64,000 nucleotides of DNA from Metopolophium dirhodum (Eukaryota; Arthropoda; Insecta; Hemiptera; Aphididae): the NCBI RefSeq assembly GCF_019925205.1, contig NC_083561.1, forward strand, positions 7,005,217 to 7,069,216. Direction: 5' to 3'. The notes beneath the pieces were generated by a model that worked only from the letters and a program-made list of their open reading frames with translations, had not been told where the DNA came from and searched no databases. Position 1 is the stretch's first letter; every line of letters starts with the position of its first letter. The translations under genes were made by a program, and so were the position numbers. Shown piece after piece: positions 47,839-60,700 of this stretch.

Positions 47839-50800
47839 GTAAGTGCGCCTATATAATATACCCACTACATACACCCGTCTATATAACACCCACTTACTCG
47901 GGTCCTCAAACCCCTGTGAAATCCCCGGAAACGGAAGACGGGACCCCCTTGGAAGCGCAATAGTGCTTGCCGAGACGAATCCGCCTGTACGGCTTTGAAT
48001 GGGGTAGCGTTAGAAAAACCCGGATTTTCATATTTTTTTTATAAAATTTGACTCTGGGTCTAATTATAATATATTATGAGATTAATTTCTTTGTATACAA
48101 AAATCGTGTTAAAAAATAATAAATTTTATCCCGAGATGTATAAACCAATTTTGAAATTAGTTTACTTATACTTCTTCTTTTTTTTTACTATAGTTGTTCT
48201 TCTCCCGGAGACGGTACCGACACGCCACACATGCTCACCCGGAAGAAACGCCGGGGCATCATCGAAAAGAGACGTCGTGATCGCATCAACACCAGCTTGT
48301 CCGAACTCAGACGGCTTGTGCCCACAGCGTACGAAAAACAGGGTTCGGCCAAATTGGAAAAGGCCGAAATCTTGCAACTCACAGTCGACCATTTAAAAAT
48401 GATTCACGCAAAAGGTAAATCACCAACTTACAAACAATAGATTTTGTTATTATTAGTATACCTATACGTATCAAAGTTATAATGTATAAGCTAAACTCAC
48501 ACGTTCGTAAAACATGTTGGTTTTCTACTTAGATTTAATTTAAACTACTCGAGTCTTTCTATTCAACCTCGATGGGTATAATATACTTATATTGAGTATA
48601 ATTGAGTTGTAATAAATGATTTTATTTCATTATCACTAAAGACCGAATTTTGCGTATAATGCAGGTTCATATTTTTATAAGCAATTACACGCAGTAAATG
48701 GATTTTCATCAATCATACTTAAATAAATGATATTGCAAATTTTTATTTTACATATTTTGGGCGCAAGTGCATATTCTCCATAATACGCATGTTTTTGCAT
48801 AATACGTATTCATTTAAATGTTTTAATTTAATCGTATGATCATTTTATATACATTTATTACACAACACAGAAATTGAAAACAATTTTAAAAATAATATAA
48901 TATTACGTTTTCTCAGATCATGATTAGCTCTCAGATTAGCTGGTAGGTACCCAATTCATTGCATATTATGTACTGGTTATTCCTATCGTATATTTTTATC
49001 TTATCTACTTTGTCTAACGCTGTCGTCAATATACATCATAATAATATTTTTATTGAAGTGTCCAGCGGTCACTGTTTGTGCCGTATAGCCGTCGTGTAGG
49101 CGCTTACAATAATATAAATAATCGTATAGTGAGTTAGTAACTATATTATGGACGGTGGGTTTATTATACTTTGTTTTCGATAGATTTTCCGGTCGCGAAT
49201 CTATACGATTCACCATTTAGATACTATTCAAACGGCCCGCCGTCGTCTTCGTCGTCGACTTTGTACGCTACACCATGTACACCTGTCTCTCGTCGACTTC
49301 CCGTCGCAGTGGCGTGTTATACAAAAGGTGTACACGCATAACTACTTACCGCCGGCAAAGGGTTAAGACCGGAGTGGTACGATAGGTACAAACAGTCTAT
49401 TAACTCGACATCCTGTCCCCTCAGCGACGACAAGTGCCCGCCGTAGTGGAACACAACCGTAATAATATACATTTTATCACCATTATAACAAGCGGCGGCG
49501 GTGTCACACATCGTGACCATAGACAACTGCGCGTATTAACGATATTTGGGTATTATAATATTTTCATCTCGTTTTCGTATGTGTACGAGTTCGTATATCT
49601 ATAACGACTGGACTTAAAGTCGGCTTCGCGCGTTCACCGGACTAGATATTAATGATATTATTTATCTATACGTATTATAATAATATTTTATAATATTATA
49701 CACCTACTAACAGTGCCTTGGCCGAGTAAACATAATAATATTATACAGGGAAGGGGTATATGATTACGCAGCGCACGCGCCACAAGAAATTTCAGTGGGT
49801 TAATGCGCGTCAACAGGTATTGACACTATAATATATAGTTTACATTATCACATGTAAGTAGGTACGTACTTTATATCAATAATCTTTATTTGACGTGATC
49901 TCGTCACTTTCGTGTCACCGGGTGTTTTCGACCGTGTGAATTCGGACTTTTATCGCAGATTTGGCTTGTGCCCCGCGCATAAATATTGTTAACTCACTTA
50001 CATTTATTTTTTTTTTTTTTTTTAATTTATCGGCCGAAATTAAATCGCGATATCTCGGAGGGGGTGGTAATACGGACAGATTATGCGCCGTATATATACA
50101 CATATTACCGTGAGAACGTGATTCCGTGTCAGCTGCCCCTCGTCGGTCGCAAATCGGCGCCACCCTTTTCCCACGATTCGCCACCAACCACTGCGGCCGT
50201 TTTGACGAGCATCGTCGCACTTTAGACGGCGGCCCCCGCGAGTCTATATAATATTATAGTATTATACGCAAACACCACCACCGAACACACAACGATTTAT
50301 TGTTTGTTATTATTATTATTATTATTACTATTATTACCATTATTACGCACAAACCCGTAAATCGGCCGTGAAATGATATCGTGGGAGTATATACCAACAA
50401 TTACGCGATGACAATCGTTATAAAATTATATAATATTATTAGACTCGTAAAAATAAAATATTCAAAATAGTTTCACCCTCGCGCGCAGTTCCGAAAATTA
50501 AATAAGTTTATGGAATTTAAAAAACTTAGTACATTGTATCATATATACGATGTCTAAATAAGTATTACCCTAAAGGGTACCGTCATTATATAGTACCTAT
50601 AATACAGTACATATTATACGCCATAATATTATATTTTTAAATAATCATACGTATAAGCGACCAACAGGCAAAGGAAAAGAAAATATTCAAAAAATTTTTC
50701 AGTTTCCGAAAACTGCAAAAATATAATAGCCTGATAGGCTACAAACCTATGAACGTATCATTCACACTCAAACACATGTATTATTACAATTAGTGGTGGA

Positions 50801-51985
50801 GTGTTTGGCAGAGTTTTTATCAGGTGGTGGTTGCGTGAACTACAAAATGTTATCAATAGTAATTTATTAGGAGAACAATATTTAACAGCGAAATAGTATA
50901 GTACTCAATATATATAGGTATGGTAAATAGAAATAATTTGAGACCAGATTCAAATTCTTTAAAAACTATCCTTTCTTTTAAAAAATAGATAAATGATAAA
51001 ATGGAAATCATAAAACATTGAATGCCATCATAGTGTAACTAATAAATTATAGTTAGGCCACTTTTAAAACGCCCCGGCCTAACAGCACAAAGCGCAAAAA
51101 ATAAATATAATAAATAATAATAATATGGTTTGTTTTTCTTCTCGCGCAGGTCTGGACACGTTGGCCTACGACCCGTCGAAGTACGCGATGGACTACCACA
51201 ACATCGGGTTCAGGGAATGCGCCACCGAGGTGGCCAGGTACTTGGAGTCAGTGGAGGGCATGAACGGCCGGGATCCGCTGCGCGAACGGTTGCTGTCACA
51301 CTTGCAGTACTTTGCGGCGCAGCGCGAGTACGCGGCCAAGTCGCCGGCCGCTGCGGGACACCACAACGCCCCGCCACCACCGCCAAGTTGGTACGGCGGT
51401 CATCACGTCGGGGCACCGCCACCGCCGCCACCGCCACCACCACCACCGACACTTCCGCCGGCGCACCATTACCCGTCGACGACTTCGCCGCACCATTACC
51501 CGTCGACGACATCGCCGCACCAACAACAACAACAACAGCAGCCGCCACCGTTGACCCTTCCTCCGCCGCCGCCGCCGCCCAGCCACAACAACAATAATTA
51601 CGAGACGTCAGCGACGGCCGTGGACGGTATCAAGTCAGCGGCGGAAGCGGACGCAGCCGGTCTCACCACCCTGTCGTCCGTCCCGGCGGACTATCACCAT
51701 CACCACCACCATCACCAACAGCAGCGACAACACGAACAGCACCACCACCGCAGTCGCGACGACTACCAGCACCAACACCAGCACGGCGGCGGGGCCGGCA
51801 ACCAATTGCACAACTTGCAACCTGTTCAACCGCCGCCGCAGCCGCCGTCGGGCTATCACGAAGCTGCCATGCACCAACAGCACCACCAACAACAACAGCA
51901 ACAACAACAACAATACCAATCCGATTCATCAGTTTCCGCACAGATGAAACCTTACAGGCCTTGGGGCGCTGAAGTGGCGTACTAA
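47606..51985 (+). CDS. Hey: Hey, bHLH-Orange-YRPW transcriptional repressor, 3 exons
   Basis: Exons 47606-47838, 48194-48414 and 51150-51985 join in frame to give 429 aa. The bHLH (about 92-151: RKKRRGIIEKRRRDRIN, then SLSELRRLVPTAYEKQGSAK) has Gly in the basic region where Hairy/E(spl) proteins have Pro, the Hey hallmark. The Orange domain follows (MDYHNIGFRECATEVARYL). The C-terminus is KPYRPWGAEVAY, carrying the YRPW motif. Between them lie long Pro, His and Gln runs. Known role: a nuclear Notch target and repressor binding E-box-like sites. The ATG at 47606 is the first in this frame, but the frame is open upstream to 47423 (NHNHHHHDLRSVAAAAA), so the true start may be upstream or in an unseen exon. 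Confidence 0.93.
48194..48414 (+). CDS. Hey: Hey exon 2 (complete bHLH)
   Basis: Encodes CSSPGDGTDTPHMLTRKKRR and the whole basic helix-loop-helix in one exon, ending LTVDHLKMIHAK. Acceptor TTTTACTATAG; donor AAAG|GTAAAT, phase 1. Confidence 0.93.
48415..51149 (+). other. Hey intron 2 (2.7 kb), candidate regulatory DNA
   Basis: GC/CpG-richer islands at about 49200-49520 and 49900-50240 interrupt AT-rich DNA. The second island holds two Su(H)-type sites. No exon was recognised. Confidence 0.5.
50109..50175. promoter_or_regulatory. Two Su(H)/CSL-type sites in Hey intron 2
   Basis: CGTGAGAA at 50109-50116 (+) and TTCCCACG at 50168-50175 (minus-strand CGTGGGAA) both fit the YGTGDGAA consensus. 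They face each other 51 bp apart, not at the classic paired-site spacing. Their place inside a Notch target gene makes regulation plausible but unproven. Confidence 0.4.
51150..51985 (+). CDS. Hey: Hey exon 3 (Orange domain, low-complexity region, YRPW)
   Basis: Encodes GLDTLAYDPSKYAMDYHNIG and the Orange domain, then poly-Pro, poly-His and poly-Gln tracts, ending KPYRPWGAEVAY and TAA. Acceptor TTCTCGCGCAG. Confidence 0.93.
51400..51915 (+). repeat. Coding trinucleotide-type repeats in Hey exon 3
   Basis: Stretches of CCN/CCG (Pro), CAY (His) and CAA/CAG (Gln) codons, the longest being nine Gln near 51890. They generate spurious long ORFs in the other frames. Likely length-polymorphic. Confidence 0.85.
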
Positions 51986-52350
51986 ATACTCGTCCTAATC
52001 CAACTGTTTACTACGCTCATCTCGCTAATATTAATAAGTGGCGTATGAGAGTATGTGACAATTTTATCAGAGTTTTTTTCATCTGAAATTTTTTACTGTG
52101 AATTATTACCTATAGATATGACTGTTATTATTATCAACAAATAATAATACACAATATTATCATAAACCGTATTCTAGTCAACGACCTTAACCAAAGCCAT
52201 TTTCGTTTTTTTGTACTTATACATATTATATTATATTATATATTTACATTATATAGCAATAATTAACTTTGCTAGTCAGAGTGCAATTGCAGCAGACCTA
52301 CATTATTGTTCCGTGTTCACTATATTCATCATACAAATATTATATCATTG

Positions 52351-52356
52351 AATAAA
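52351..52356 (+). terminator. Candidate poly(A) signal of Hey
   Basis: AATAAA, 366 nt after the stop codon. T-rich DNA follows at about 52391. No other canonical signal was noted closer to the stop. Confidence 0.4.
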
Positions 52357-55300
52357 TAACGCGTCTCGAAGAAATGCAATCGATGAGCAACTTTTTTTTA
52401 AGTTTTAAGTTTTATATATTTTTTTTAATTTTTTTTGTGTACTTTAAGAGTCTTACACCAGGACAGTTTTATTTTGGACACGTAAGATAATCCTAATTTA
52501 TTTTTAAATATGATATTTATAAAGATTATTTTATACGATATGATAAAAAATTATTTGTTAAACGTATTGTTTTGTATACTTTACACAATATATATTTTTT
52601 GAAAATCAAATTACTTTTTATTTACTATTAATTGTACACACGTCATATTATTGTTCTACCTCATTACATTAGGCGTAAACTATAAACACGGACACGGCTG
52701 CAACTGGTAAGTATACTTATTGAATCACGGTTATACATTTTTTATTTTCATTAAAATACAATAAACTTGACAAAGCACACTATAATATGACGTCATTGGC
52801 CATTGAGAATCAAGATGATCGTATATCACATTGCACAGCAGTATAATAATATACATAACAAAGATGGAATCACTGTACAATATAGCTGCTTTGATTACTT
52901 CGAAAACGTGCTGCTACACACCAAGCATTAAAAAAAACATATACCGCCATTGTGTTCGAGTCTGTTTTCAATAATATTTCATAAAGAGAGGATTAGCTGG
53001 GCTCGTTTGAGAATAAACAGCATATCACCCGTTTACGTGCATATATATATAATATTTATGCTATTCTTTTGAAGCTTTATACGCGGCGTTACGTCGGTCA
53101 CGTGTCTTTCTCATTAGTCTAAACTTGTTAAGGGCCGGTAATCCCGAAAAAGTAACGACGTATTATTAGTTGTTATTTTATTTTTAAATAAATAAATAAG
53201 TTACCCCCGTTTTCGAAATAGCAGACCAAAGTTTTTTGTTGATGCCCAGGCCAGTCATTCTCGGAGGGTGGCGATGAACCGGTTATTTCTCGTGTATGTA
53301 AATTTCTCACGACAAATCCCTTCATTAAAAATCGCACGCATTTAGCATTTGAATACAAGTAAAAATATTTTGCAACAATAAAGTGCGAAATGTATACTAG
53401 ACCATATACGAATACACAATCGCGTATGGTTTTATTTGTTTCCCGTTTGACGAAAAAACCGACCCGTTATATATATATAATATTTCATGTCGTCGGAAAA
53501 AACAGCGAACAATATATTGTTATTATGCATGAAGTGCGAAATACGAATAAATTGCGCTATAAAAAAAATGTATTTTTTAACAACTTAAAGTAGGTAAGTG
53601 CTTACACAATACATATTGGTAGTATAGATTTTAGGATTTTAAATTAACAGGCTTAAATCGAAAAAATGTTATGCAAAATTTTGTTTTATATATAATAATA
53701 GTATAGTGCCTGTACACGAAAGATACTATTAATACATATTTTTTAATAATATTCCAATTTTTAAATAACTGTGGATTTTTTGCGGTTTTTTCCCTTATAA
53801 AACTGGTAAATACTATACTAGCTGCCACCCAAAGACAAAAAAGAATAGACTTAACCATTTCGCTGATACACTATTTGACCACTGCAACCGGTGTATGCTA
53901 CGTAGAATAAAATATTTATTAATTTTTTTAAAGATTTGAAATTTGAGATCTATAATATGATCTAATTATTTAAGATTAAATAATGCGAACCATGGTTTCC
54001 ACGACTTGCACGGTTACCGGAAAATATTATAAAATACAGGGACGTAATAGTACGCCTGCAGGAGCAGTGAAAGGGTTAATAGTATCAATCTATTTACGCG
54101 GTATATTTTAGTGAAGTTTATATTATTATGAACAATTACTTAATAGTTCCTTCTACATATGGGACGCAACTATAGGTATATAGTGTAAACATTTTTGGGA
54201 GATAATTTATATTTTAATCGTGAACCACCCGATCTGCTGAAGCAACCATATAGACTGTATGTATATCATATACTGTTTGTATTGATATTTTTATTTATAA
54301 CAACGATGGGGGGCAACTAGTTAAATGCACTGTATAATATTGTGTCTTTTCGTTGAATATTAATTATATTTTTTTTTCATTGAATTCAATTTTAATTCAT
54401 ATTCTAAATGAATTTGTATAGTATATTGTTTCAACGACTAAGTAGCTATTAGTACATGTTTGGACACGTGCACATATATTGGGCACTTTGTGCATAATGC
54501 GCATGCACATTATTATCTGTATACTACTCAAAATTGTAGATTTTTTTTTTAGTTATACGCTACAACGAGTCGTCAGTTTGCAGGTTGAAGTATTCAAAAT
54601 CGCGGCTTTTTACGTTTTGCATTGAACATCTGTCCGCAAACAAGTACTTGGTAGCTATAGTGCTAAGGCAAAAATGTCTGTACCTGTGTAGGTACAAAAA
54701 CGAGTATCCTCAACATTGTTGATACTTCTGTTTGTTGATTACACTGCACTGACTCTAATCTAATCGAATAACATAGTTTTTGAAATAATATAGCCCCTGC
54801 GATCATTTAAGTTGTACGGGTGAAATAATAAGGTCTACGGCCCACGCGGTATTATAATATAGTATGCGCATAATATTTTATTAACACTGTAGTCGCGTAT
54901 TAATGTAAATGTAAAAGTAACATTTTATTTAGTTGTTCGCGTTATAAGTTAACTTGTATGGAGCTTAAGAAAGTGGAGTCTCAGACCTGAGTGTATATTA
55001 AAAATGTGTAACATTTTTCTGTCCCATCAACACCGAAATATTGACGAACATGACGACAATTACTGAACTAGGTTCAAATTATTTGACTTCGAACTTTTTA
55101 CCATTGCATTCTTGATTAATAGTTAATAAATTGATGTTTGGGTTGATTATAATATTATTTAAATTTATAACTCACAAACCGTGTTAATTGTTCAATATTA
55201 TGTGTGTCGTACTATAACAAATATTTAATAATATTCACAATAACTGTCACGTTTTATTAATAAACACAGACAGAAAGATTTCGTTTCGTTTGTAATTTTG

Positions 55301-55980
55301 TATATACAGCGTATGGTGACACGTAATAATAATAATAATTGATCCGCCGTATCCCCAGTAATCGTCGATCATAATTAAAACGAACAATAATTGCGTATTA
55401 ATTACTAATTATTGGGAACAATAATTATTATCATATCGATTTCGGCGTGTGTGTGTGTATATATATATAATACTTGAACCTAACCTTATGTTAGCTCTTA
55501 AGTTATACCTACTAAGGTACCTATACTAAATAATAAATAATCTGATTTCTTAACGCTAATAATAATTAATCATTTCTGTACCTAATTTAAAGTTTTAATA
55601 ATGCCTAAATATTAGTAGAGAATTTAATTTTTTCAAAAATTGAAATTAATACTTGATTTATTTTATTTATGTATGGTTGTATGAACTTGCATAAATTTAG
55701 TTTGATAAGTGATAACCAAATTATTTTAACTATATAACAAACTAACAAAAAAAGTTAGATTAATTACTTACTGCATGTTCCTTATGGTAATAATTAGTAC
55801 TTAGTAAGTAGGTGGCAGATAAGTTTTATAAGTTTATACCTACCTACCTACTTTATTGAACAATGTATAAACTAGAAGTCTATAAATCATAAGTATACCA
55901 GTATTTTTGTTTGTAATACATTCATTATATTTCATTATAATACTTATACCACGTACCAAACACCCGACTATTACCTAATA
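52357..55980. other. Intergenic DNA downstream of Hey
   Basis: AT-rich. It holds one candidate minus-strand exon near 53193-53308. Otherwise only scattered simple AT repeats were seen. Confidence 0.4.
53193..53308 (-). other. Possible minus-strand exon
   Basis: From an ATG near 53325 the minus strand reads MKGFVVRNLHTREITGSSPP, then SENDWPGHQQKTLVCYFENG, before a possible donor GGGG|GTAACT. The composition looks more protein-like than its surroundings. No partner exon or conserved domain was recognised, so it may be chance. Confidence 0.15.
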
Positions 55981-56029
55981 CCTATACGAGTCTAAATACA
56001 CTATGTTATTTCTATGGGGTATGAGGTCC

Positions 56030-56135
56030 CTGTTGTATCTTGTTAGTGTGTCCCTGTAGGTAAGGCGTAGGTCATTTAAGTTAGGGGTGTAAGGTTCGAT
56101 TCCGACTCAGGTCGTTGGTGTGATTTGATTAGACT
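56030..56135 (+). repeat. Possible tRNA-derived SINE fragment
   Basis: GGTTCGATTCC near 56094 is an exact RNA polymerase III B box. The upstream GTAGGTAAGGCGTAGG is only a rough A box. No cloverleaf can be folded with confidence, so this is more likely a SINE or tRNA relic than a working tRNA gene. Confidence 0.35.
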
Positions 56136-56355
56136 TGAATATTTTTTTCATATGTTTCGGGACTTCACTTTGTGTACTCTCAGCGAAGTCGTCGCGCTGA
56201 AATAGGGAAGTCTCGTGTTACTCTATATGATTGCTATGAAAGTTACAATGTGACGAAACATAGAACATTGTTTTGCGACATTCAGTAACTTCACAGGTAG
56301 GGATATTAACGGTGCCTACAACATCTCCGCGATACCCATAGGTACTAATATTACA

Positions 56356-56797
56356 AAATAACTGCTACCTATATAACATCTCTGAGAATCTTTTTTGCAC
56401 TGCACAGGGTGGTGCCTGTGGGTGGTCCCTGCAAATTCTAAGACGGCCCTGAATATAATAATAATAAGTTGCAGGGTTACACTTAAATTATTGCACGGAC
56501 CCGTCAGTTTCACACGGTTAACATTTCTTCGGTGCGTGGTGCAGACGTCGATCAAAAATATAGGTATTTCCAGCAAAAATAACTGCTACCTATATAACAT
56601 CTCTGAGAATCTTTTTTGCACTGCACAGGGTGGTGCCCGTGGGTGGTCCCTGCAAATTCTAAGACGGCCCTGAATATAATAATAATAAGTTGCAGGGTTA
56701 CACTTAAATTATTGCACGGACCCGTCAGTTTCACACGGTTAACATTTCTTCGGTGCGTGGTGCAGACGTCGACCAAAAATATAGGTATTTCCAGCAA
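56356..56797. repeat. 221-bp direct tandem duplication
   Basis: Two adjacent copies (56356-56576 and 56577-56797) are nearly identical, differing at only a few bases such as GCCTGTGGG/GCCCGTGGG and CGATCAAA/CGACCAAA. They include TGCACTGCACAGGGTGGTGC and GCACGGACCCGTCAGTTTCA. The similarity implies a recent duplication. Confidence 0.92.
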
Positions 56798-57099
56798 AAG
56801 GTGACCGATATTCGGGATAACATCCGATTATATTCCGACATGCATTATTTTATCATAATTTATAATTTATACGTAAAACAACATTGGCATAGATATAGAT
56901 ATGATGTATATAGACGAACGCGCGTACAATAATATAATATATTATATGCGTGCTCGCTGGGGACTTGGATCGTGCGTGATGTATACAATGTACAATATTA
57001 TAATATTGTCTATACAAAAATATGATGATGTATATATTATCATTGCGTCGTGCGTATTGCACACGAACTCGTAAACAATAATACACCGATAGAAATATG

Positions 57100-57780
57100 A
57101 TTATTATCAGTTCGTAAATGTCACATGATTCGATCGTTCCGGTGGTTTATAACGCGATCGCGTATACGACAGTTGGACGATAATTGAAAACGCTGCACCG
57201 CGCCAAGTCGTATATGCAGCCACCGCCGCTCATAGTTGTACATTATTATTATTATTATTATCTTATTATTATATAGTGTTGTATAATACACTAGCAGTGG
57301 TCCAGTGCCACAGTGCACCATATTATACGAGTCCGGCCCGCGATTGCACAATTGTTTGTGTAAGGGACACGGGCAATTGACCGCTCCGTGTGTATGCGTC
57401 GTGTTTATAAGAGTCATATGCACAGGAGGGCCGCTGACCAATGTCCACGGCGGCAACCGCCGACCCCAAGCCGGCCGATCGCATAGAAATAAGAATAATA
57501 ATAATAATAATAATAATATAAGCACTTCAATTTGTTCGCGCGCGTGCCGCCGATGACCGGGACTTATACCGTGACATGTGCTGCAGCAGAACCGATACCG
57601 CCGTCGCTGTGTACCGTATAGATAACATTGTGCTCGCGGAAAATCTCGTCTCGACTTTTGTGCAAATAAAACGGAAAACAATCGTCATAAAAACATCCGA
57701 GAGCGTGCGATACGGTGGCTATGCTGCAGACAACGATTTAATGCGTCCCCAGCGATTTACCCGGACGCGCGTTTAATGTG
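57100..57780. other. CpG-richer island of unknown function
   Basis: GC-richer than its surroundings, with an (ATA/AAT)n run at about 57494-57520. ORFs occur on both strands without conserved features. It may be a promoter or first non-coding exon of an unseen gene. Confidence 0.3.
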
Positions 57781-60700
57781 CCATATTTTTTTTTTCCGGC
57801 CACCCCACATCACGCATAATATACGCTGCACACGAGTGTTGTATATACCTATATACTGCCCACGAGTGTACCTATATACTATTATGCCCGACAAGTATAT
57901 AATATTATTATTATACACGCCACGACGCCGAAGAACTGCAGCGGTGTGACGTTGGGACCGAACGAGATACGATTTATTCATAATAATATAACACACGTAA
58001 TCGACGTATAGAATGTCAGATGTAATATTATTGTTATTATTATTATTATTTTTTTTTTTCGGGAAACCATCGCAAAAAGAGAGTAAAGCAAACAAATGCA
58101 TCGCGGCTCATCGAACACGTCACAATCCAATATACTTAATTGCGTTTATATAGAACTGTTGCGGGCGGATATAAATTTTATTATACACTGTTATAATATT
58201 ATTACTATTATTATTGTAATGCTTTTTGTTGTACGTATTATTATTATTATTATTATTTATCAATATCGCTGATGTGCGGAAGATGACGATGGCATGCTGC
58301 AGTTACACATAATAATATATTATACGTTATGTGGCGGGATAGTACCTATATGCCTATTACAAAATATACTGAAATATAACATAACAATGATATTTTTTTT
58401 TATTATTATTGTTATATTATATTATGCGCCAACTGATGCGTTTGTGCTATAAAAACGATAAACGGATTATAAATGGATATTGGATATTTATATATGTCTA
58501 ATGTGTATGCGTATATGTACATATTATAGTACGTGCGGATATGTGTTGCAAAAAGAATCTTATCTATTCATATACATTATGCTACGTCCACGCAGTTATT
58601 TTATTATTATTATTATTATTATAGTATTAAAAGAAAATATGAACACTTTTTTTCAATAGACCGCGGACGACGTGCACCTATACCCTAATACCCTATACAG
58701 CTATACAACGAGTTACTCGACCTTTGTATTATGGGGAACGAAAAAATTAAATAATATCCTGTAGTGATTTTATATAAAATGTTGTAGGTGTGCGGTACAA
58801 TTTGGTATTGAATTTAAAAACATAAGTCTATGCAAGTCAATAGGTGTCAAAGAAGACATGAAGTAAAACTATATAGCACAATATAATTTAGGTAATAAAA
58901 AAACCATTAAAAAGATTTACAGTTGAAGTATAAACGGTTTTATAATAAAAATTAATTTTTGAATTTTAATTAAGTTAAAAATATAGTTAACTATTGATCT
59001 ATGGTATATTTAAATTAAAATTGATTTATGAAAAAATATATATAATACTTTACTTTATTTGTTTCATTTATTTTATTCTTTTGAATTTTTTTCTTTAAGA
59101 TCTAATCTAGTTATTTATCCTCGACCTCGTATATTAAAATATAATTTTATATTATTTACAATATTGGATATAACAATATACAAAATCTCCCTATCTAGTA
59201 TTAAAATAATGTTTACCAAAAATATTATATACCTACCATACATAAACAGAATACAAAAACTTTGAAAGAATATATTTTATAATTGTACCATACTGATTTA
59301 AACAACAGTTGTTCAAACTCTTTGTAGACACGTAGAATCTTATTCATAATGTACATTTTAAATATTATGTATATTCATAAATTACATTTTATTTTATTTT
59401 CGAAAATCTATATGAATAACCATACGTTTTGTTTTATTAAAAGCTAACCACTATACGTTTGCATTCAATCCATCCAAATTTTTATTTTACCAATTGCACA
59501 TGTATCGACAATCGGACGTTAACGAGCACACATGTCGCTCAATCAATCGACAGTCGATCATCAATCAATCAATCATGACGATTTCCTGTTCCGCATGCTC
59601 AACTCAAATGCATCTTCATCACTTTACACGTTTTGCTAGATAAACTAAACCCTGAGGGATTTTAAATTTTAAATTATCGTTACTTGTTATTAACTTAATA
59701 CAAACAGTAACGATTACATTTTATTTAGCTTTTAGATTCACAGCGGATATTGTTTAAACATTATCGTTGTACGATGATGCGTAATTTTTTTTTCTAAAAT
59801 CAATTATTTTAATGTTATTAAAATGTGGTCCTTTCTTATTTTTACATTGTATAGTTGATCGATGTCATAAATTACATATTATCAAACTTACAAAATATTT
59901 AGATCCTATATTTTTTCAAGGAAATATTTTTTTTAAAAATAAATACCGGCTTTATGAAATGTAAATAATACATCTCTAAAACGTAATTCTATATATTATG
60001 ATTTATGAACACTATTAAGTGAAGTCTCAAAATTATTGTGTTGTTCATTAATTATTTTAAAACACATTAAAAACATAATTATTTCACAAAAATCATAAAA
60101 TCGTTATAAATAAGTGCAATGCAGTACTTGCAAGTAGAAACCCACCTAAATAAGTTTTTATTTTAATATTTTTAATTTGCATGTATTTTGGTAGAATACA
60201 GGAAATTATTGAAAGTTATATTGATAAAGAATATGTGATTTTTTTTATAAAGGAATCGCTGTGTTGAACTAAATATGTTAATACGTTGCAGTACAATAGG
60301 ATACGGAATACGTCATATGATAGAAATTGAAAATGGATACAATGCTGTATATTATATGGCAGTGAACTTTTTATAATATTTTATTTTAGGGTAAAAATTC
60401 TGTTTGCAATTGAACTGCACGATTTCTGCCCTTTTTTGAATCGAGAACGATATCACTGAATTCCGCGGTTATGGAGTTTAAAATATAAATGTCAATTTCC
60501 TGTTCCGCGAGAAGGACCTTTATGACACTATATAATATAAGTCAATTCGTTCTGGTCGTGTCCATTCATCATTTGAATGTGGAAAACATGGGCCTACAGA
60601 ACAATGCATTTAAAATCGGTCAAAATAACATTTCGAGTTATGATTGTCCAATTGTTGTTATTATATTACACTCAATAATAATTATAAAACTTTGAGAAGG

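Noticed and set aside
47465..47963. Long ORFs on both strands across Hey exon 1, including an ATG at 47502
   Set aside because: They are in frames other than the one that joins to the bHLH exon and are by-products of GC-rich, repeat-rich coding DNA.
51210..51941. Several long antisense and alternate-frame ORFs in Hey exon 3
   Set aside because: They are mirror images of the Pro/His/Gln codon repeats (giving Arg, Val, Gly, Thr runs) and carry no domain.
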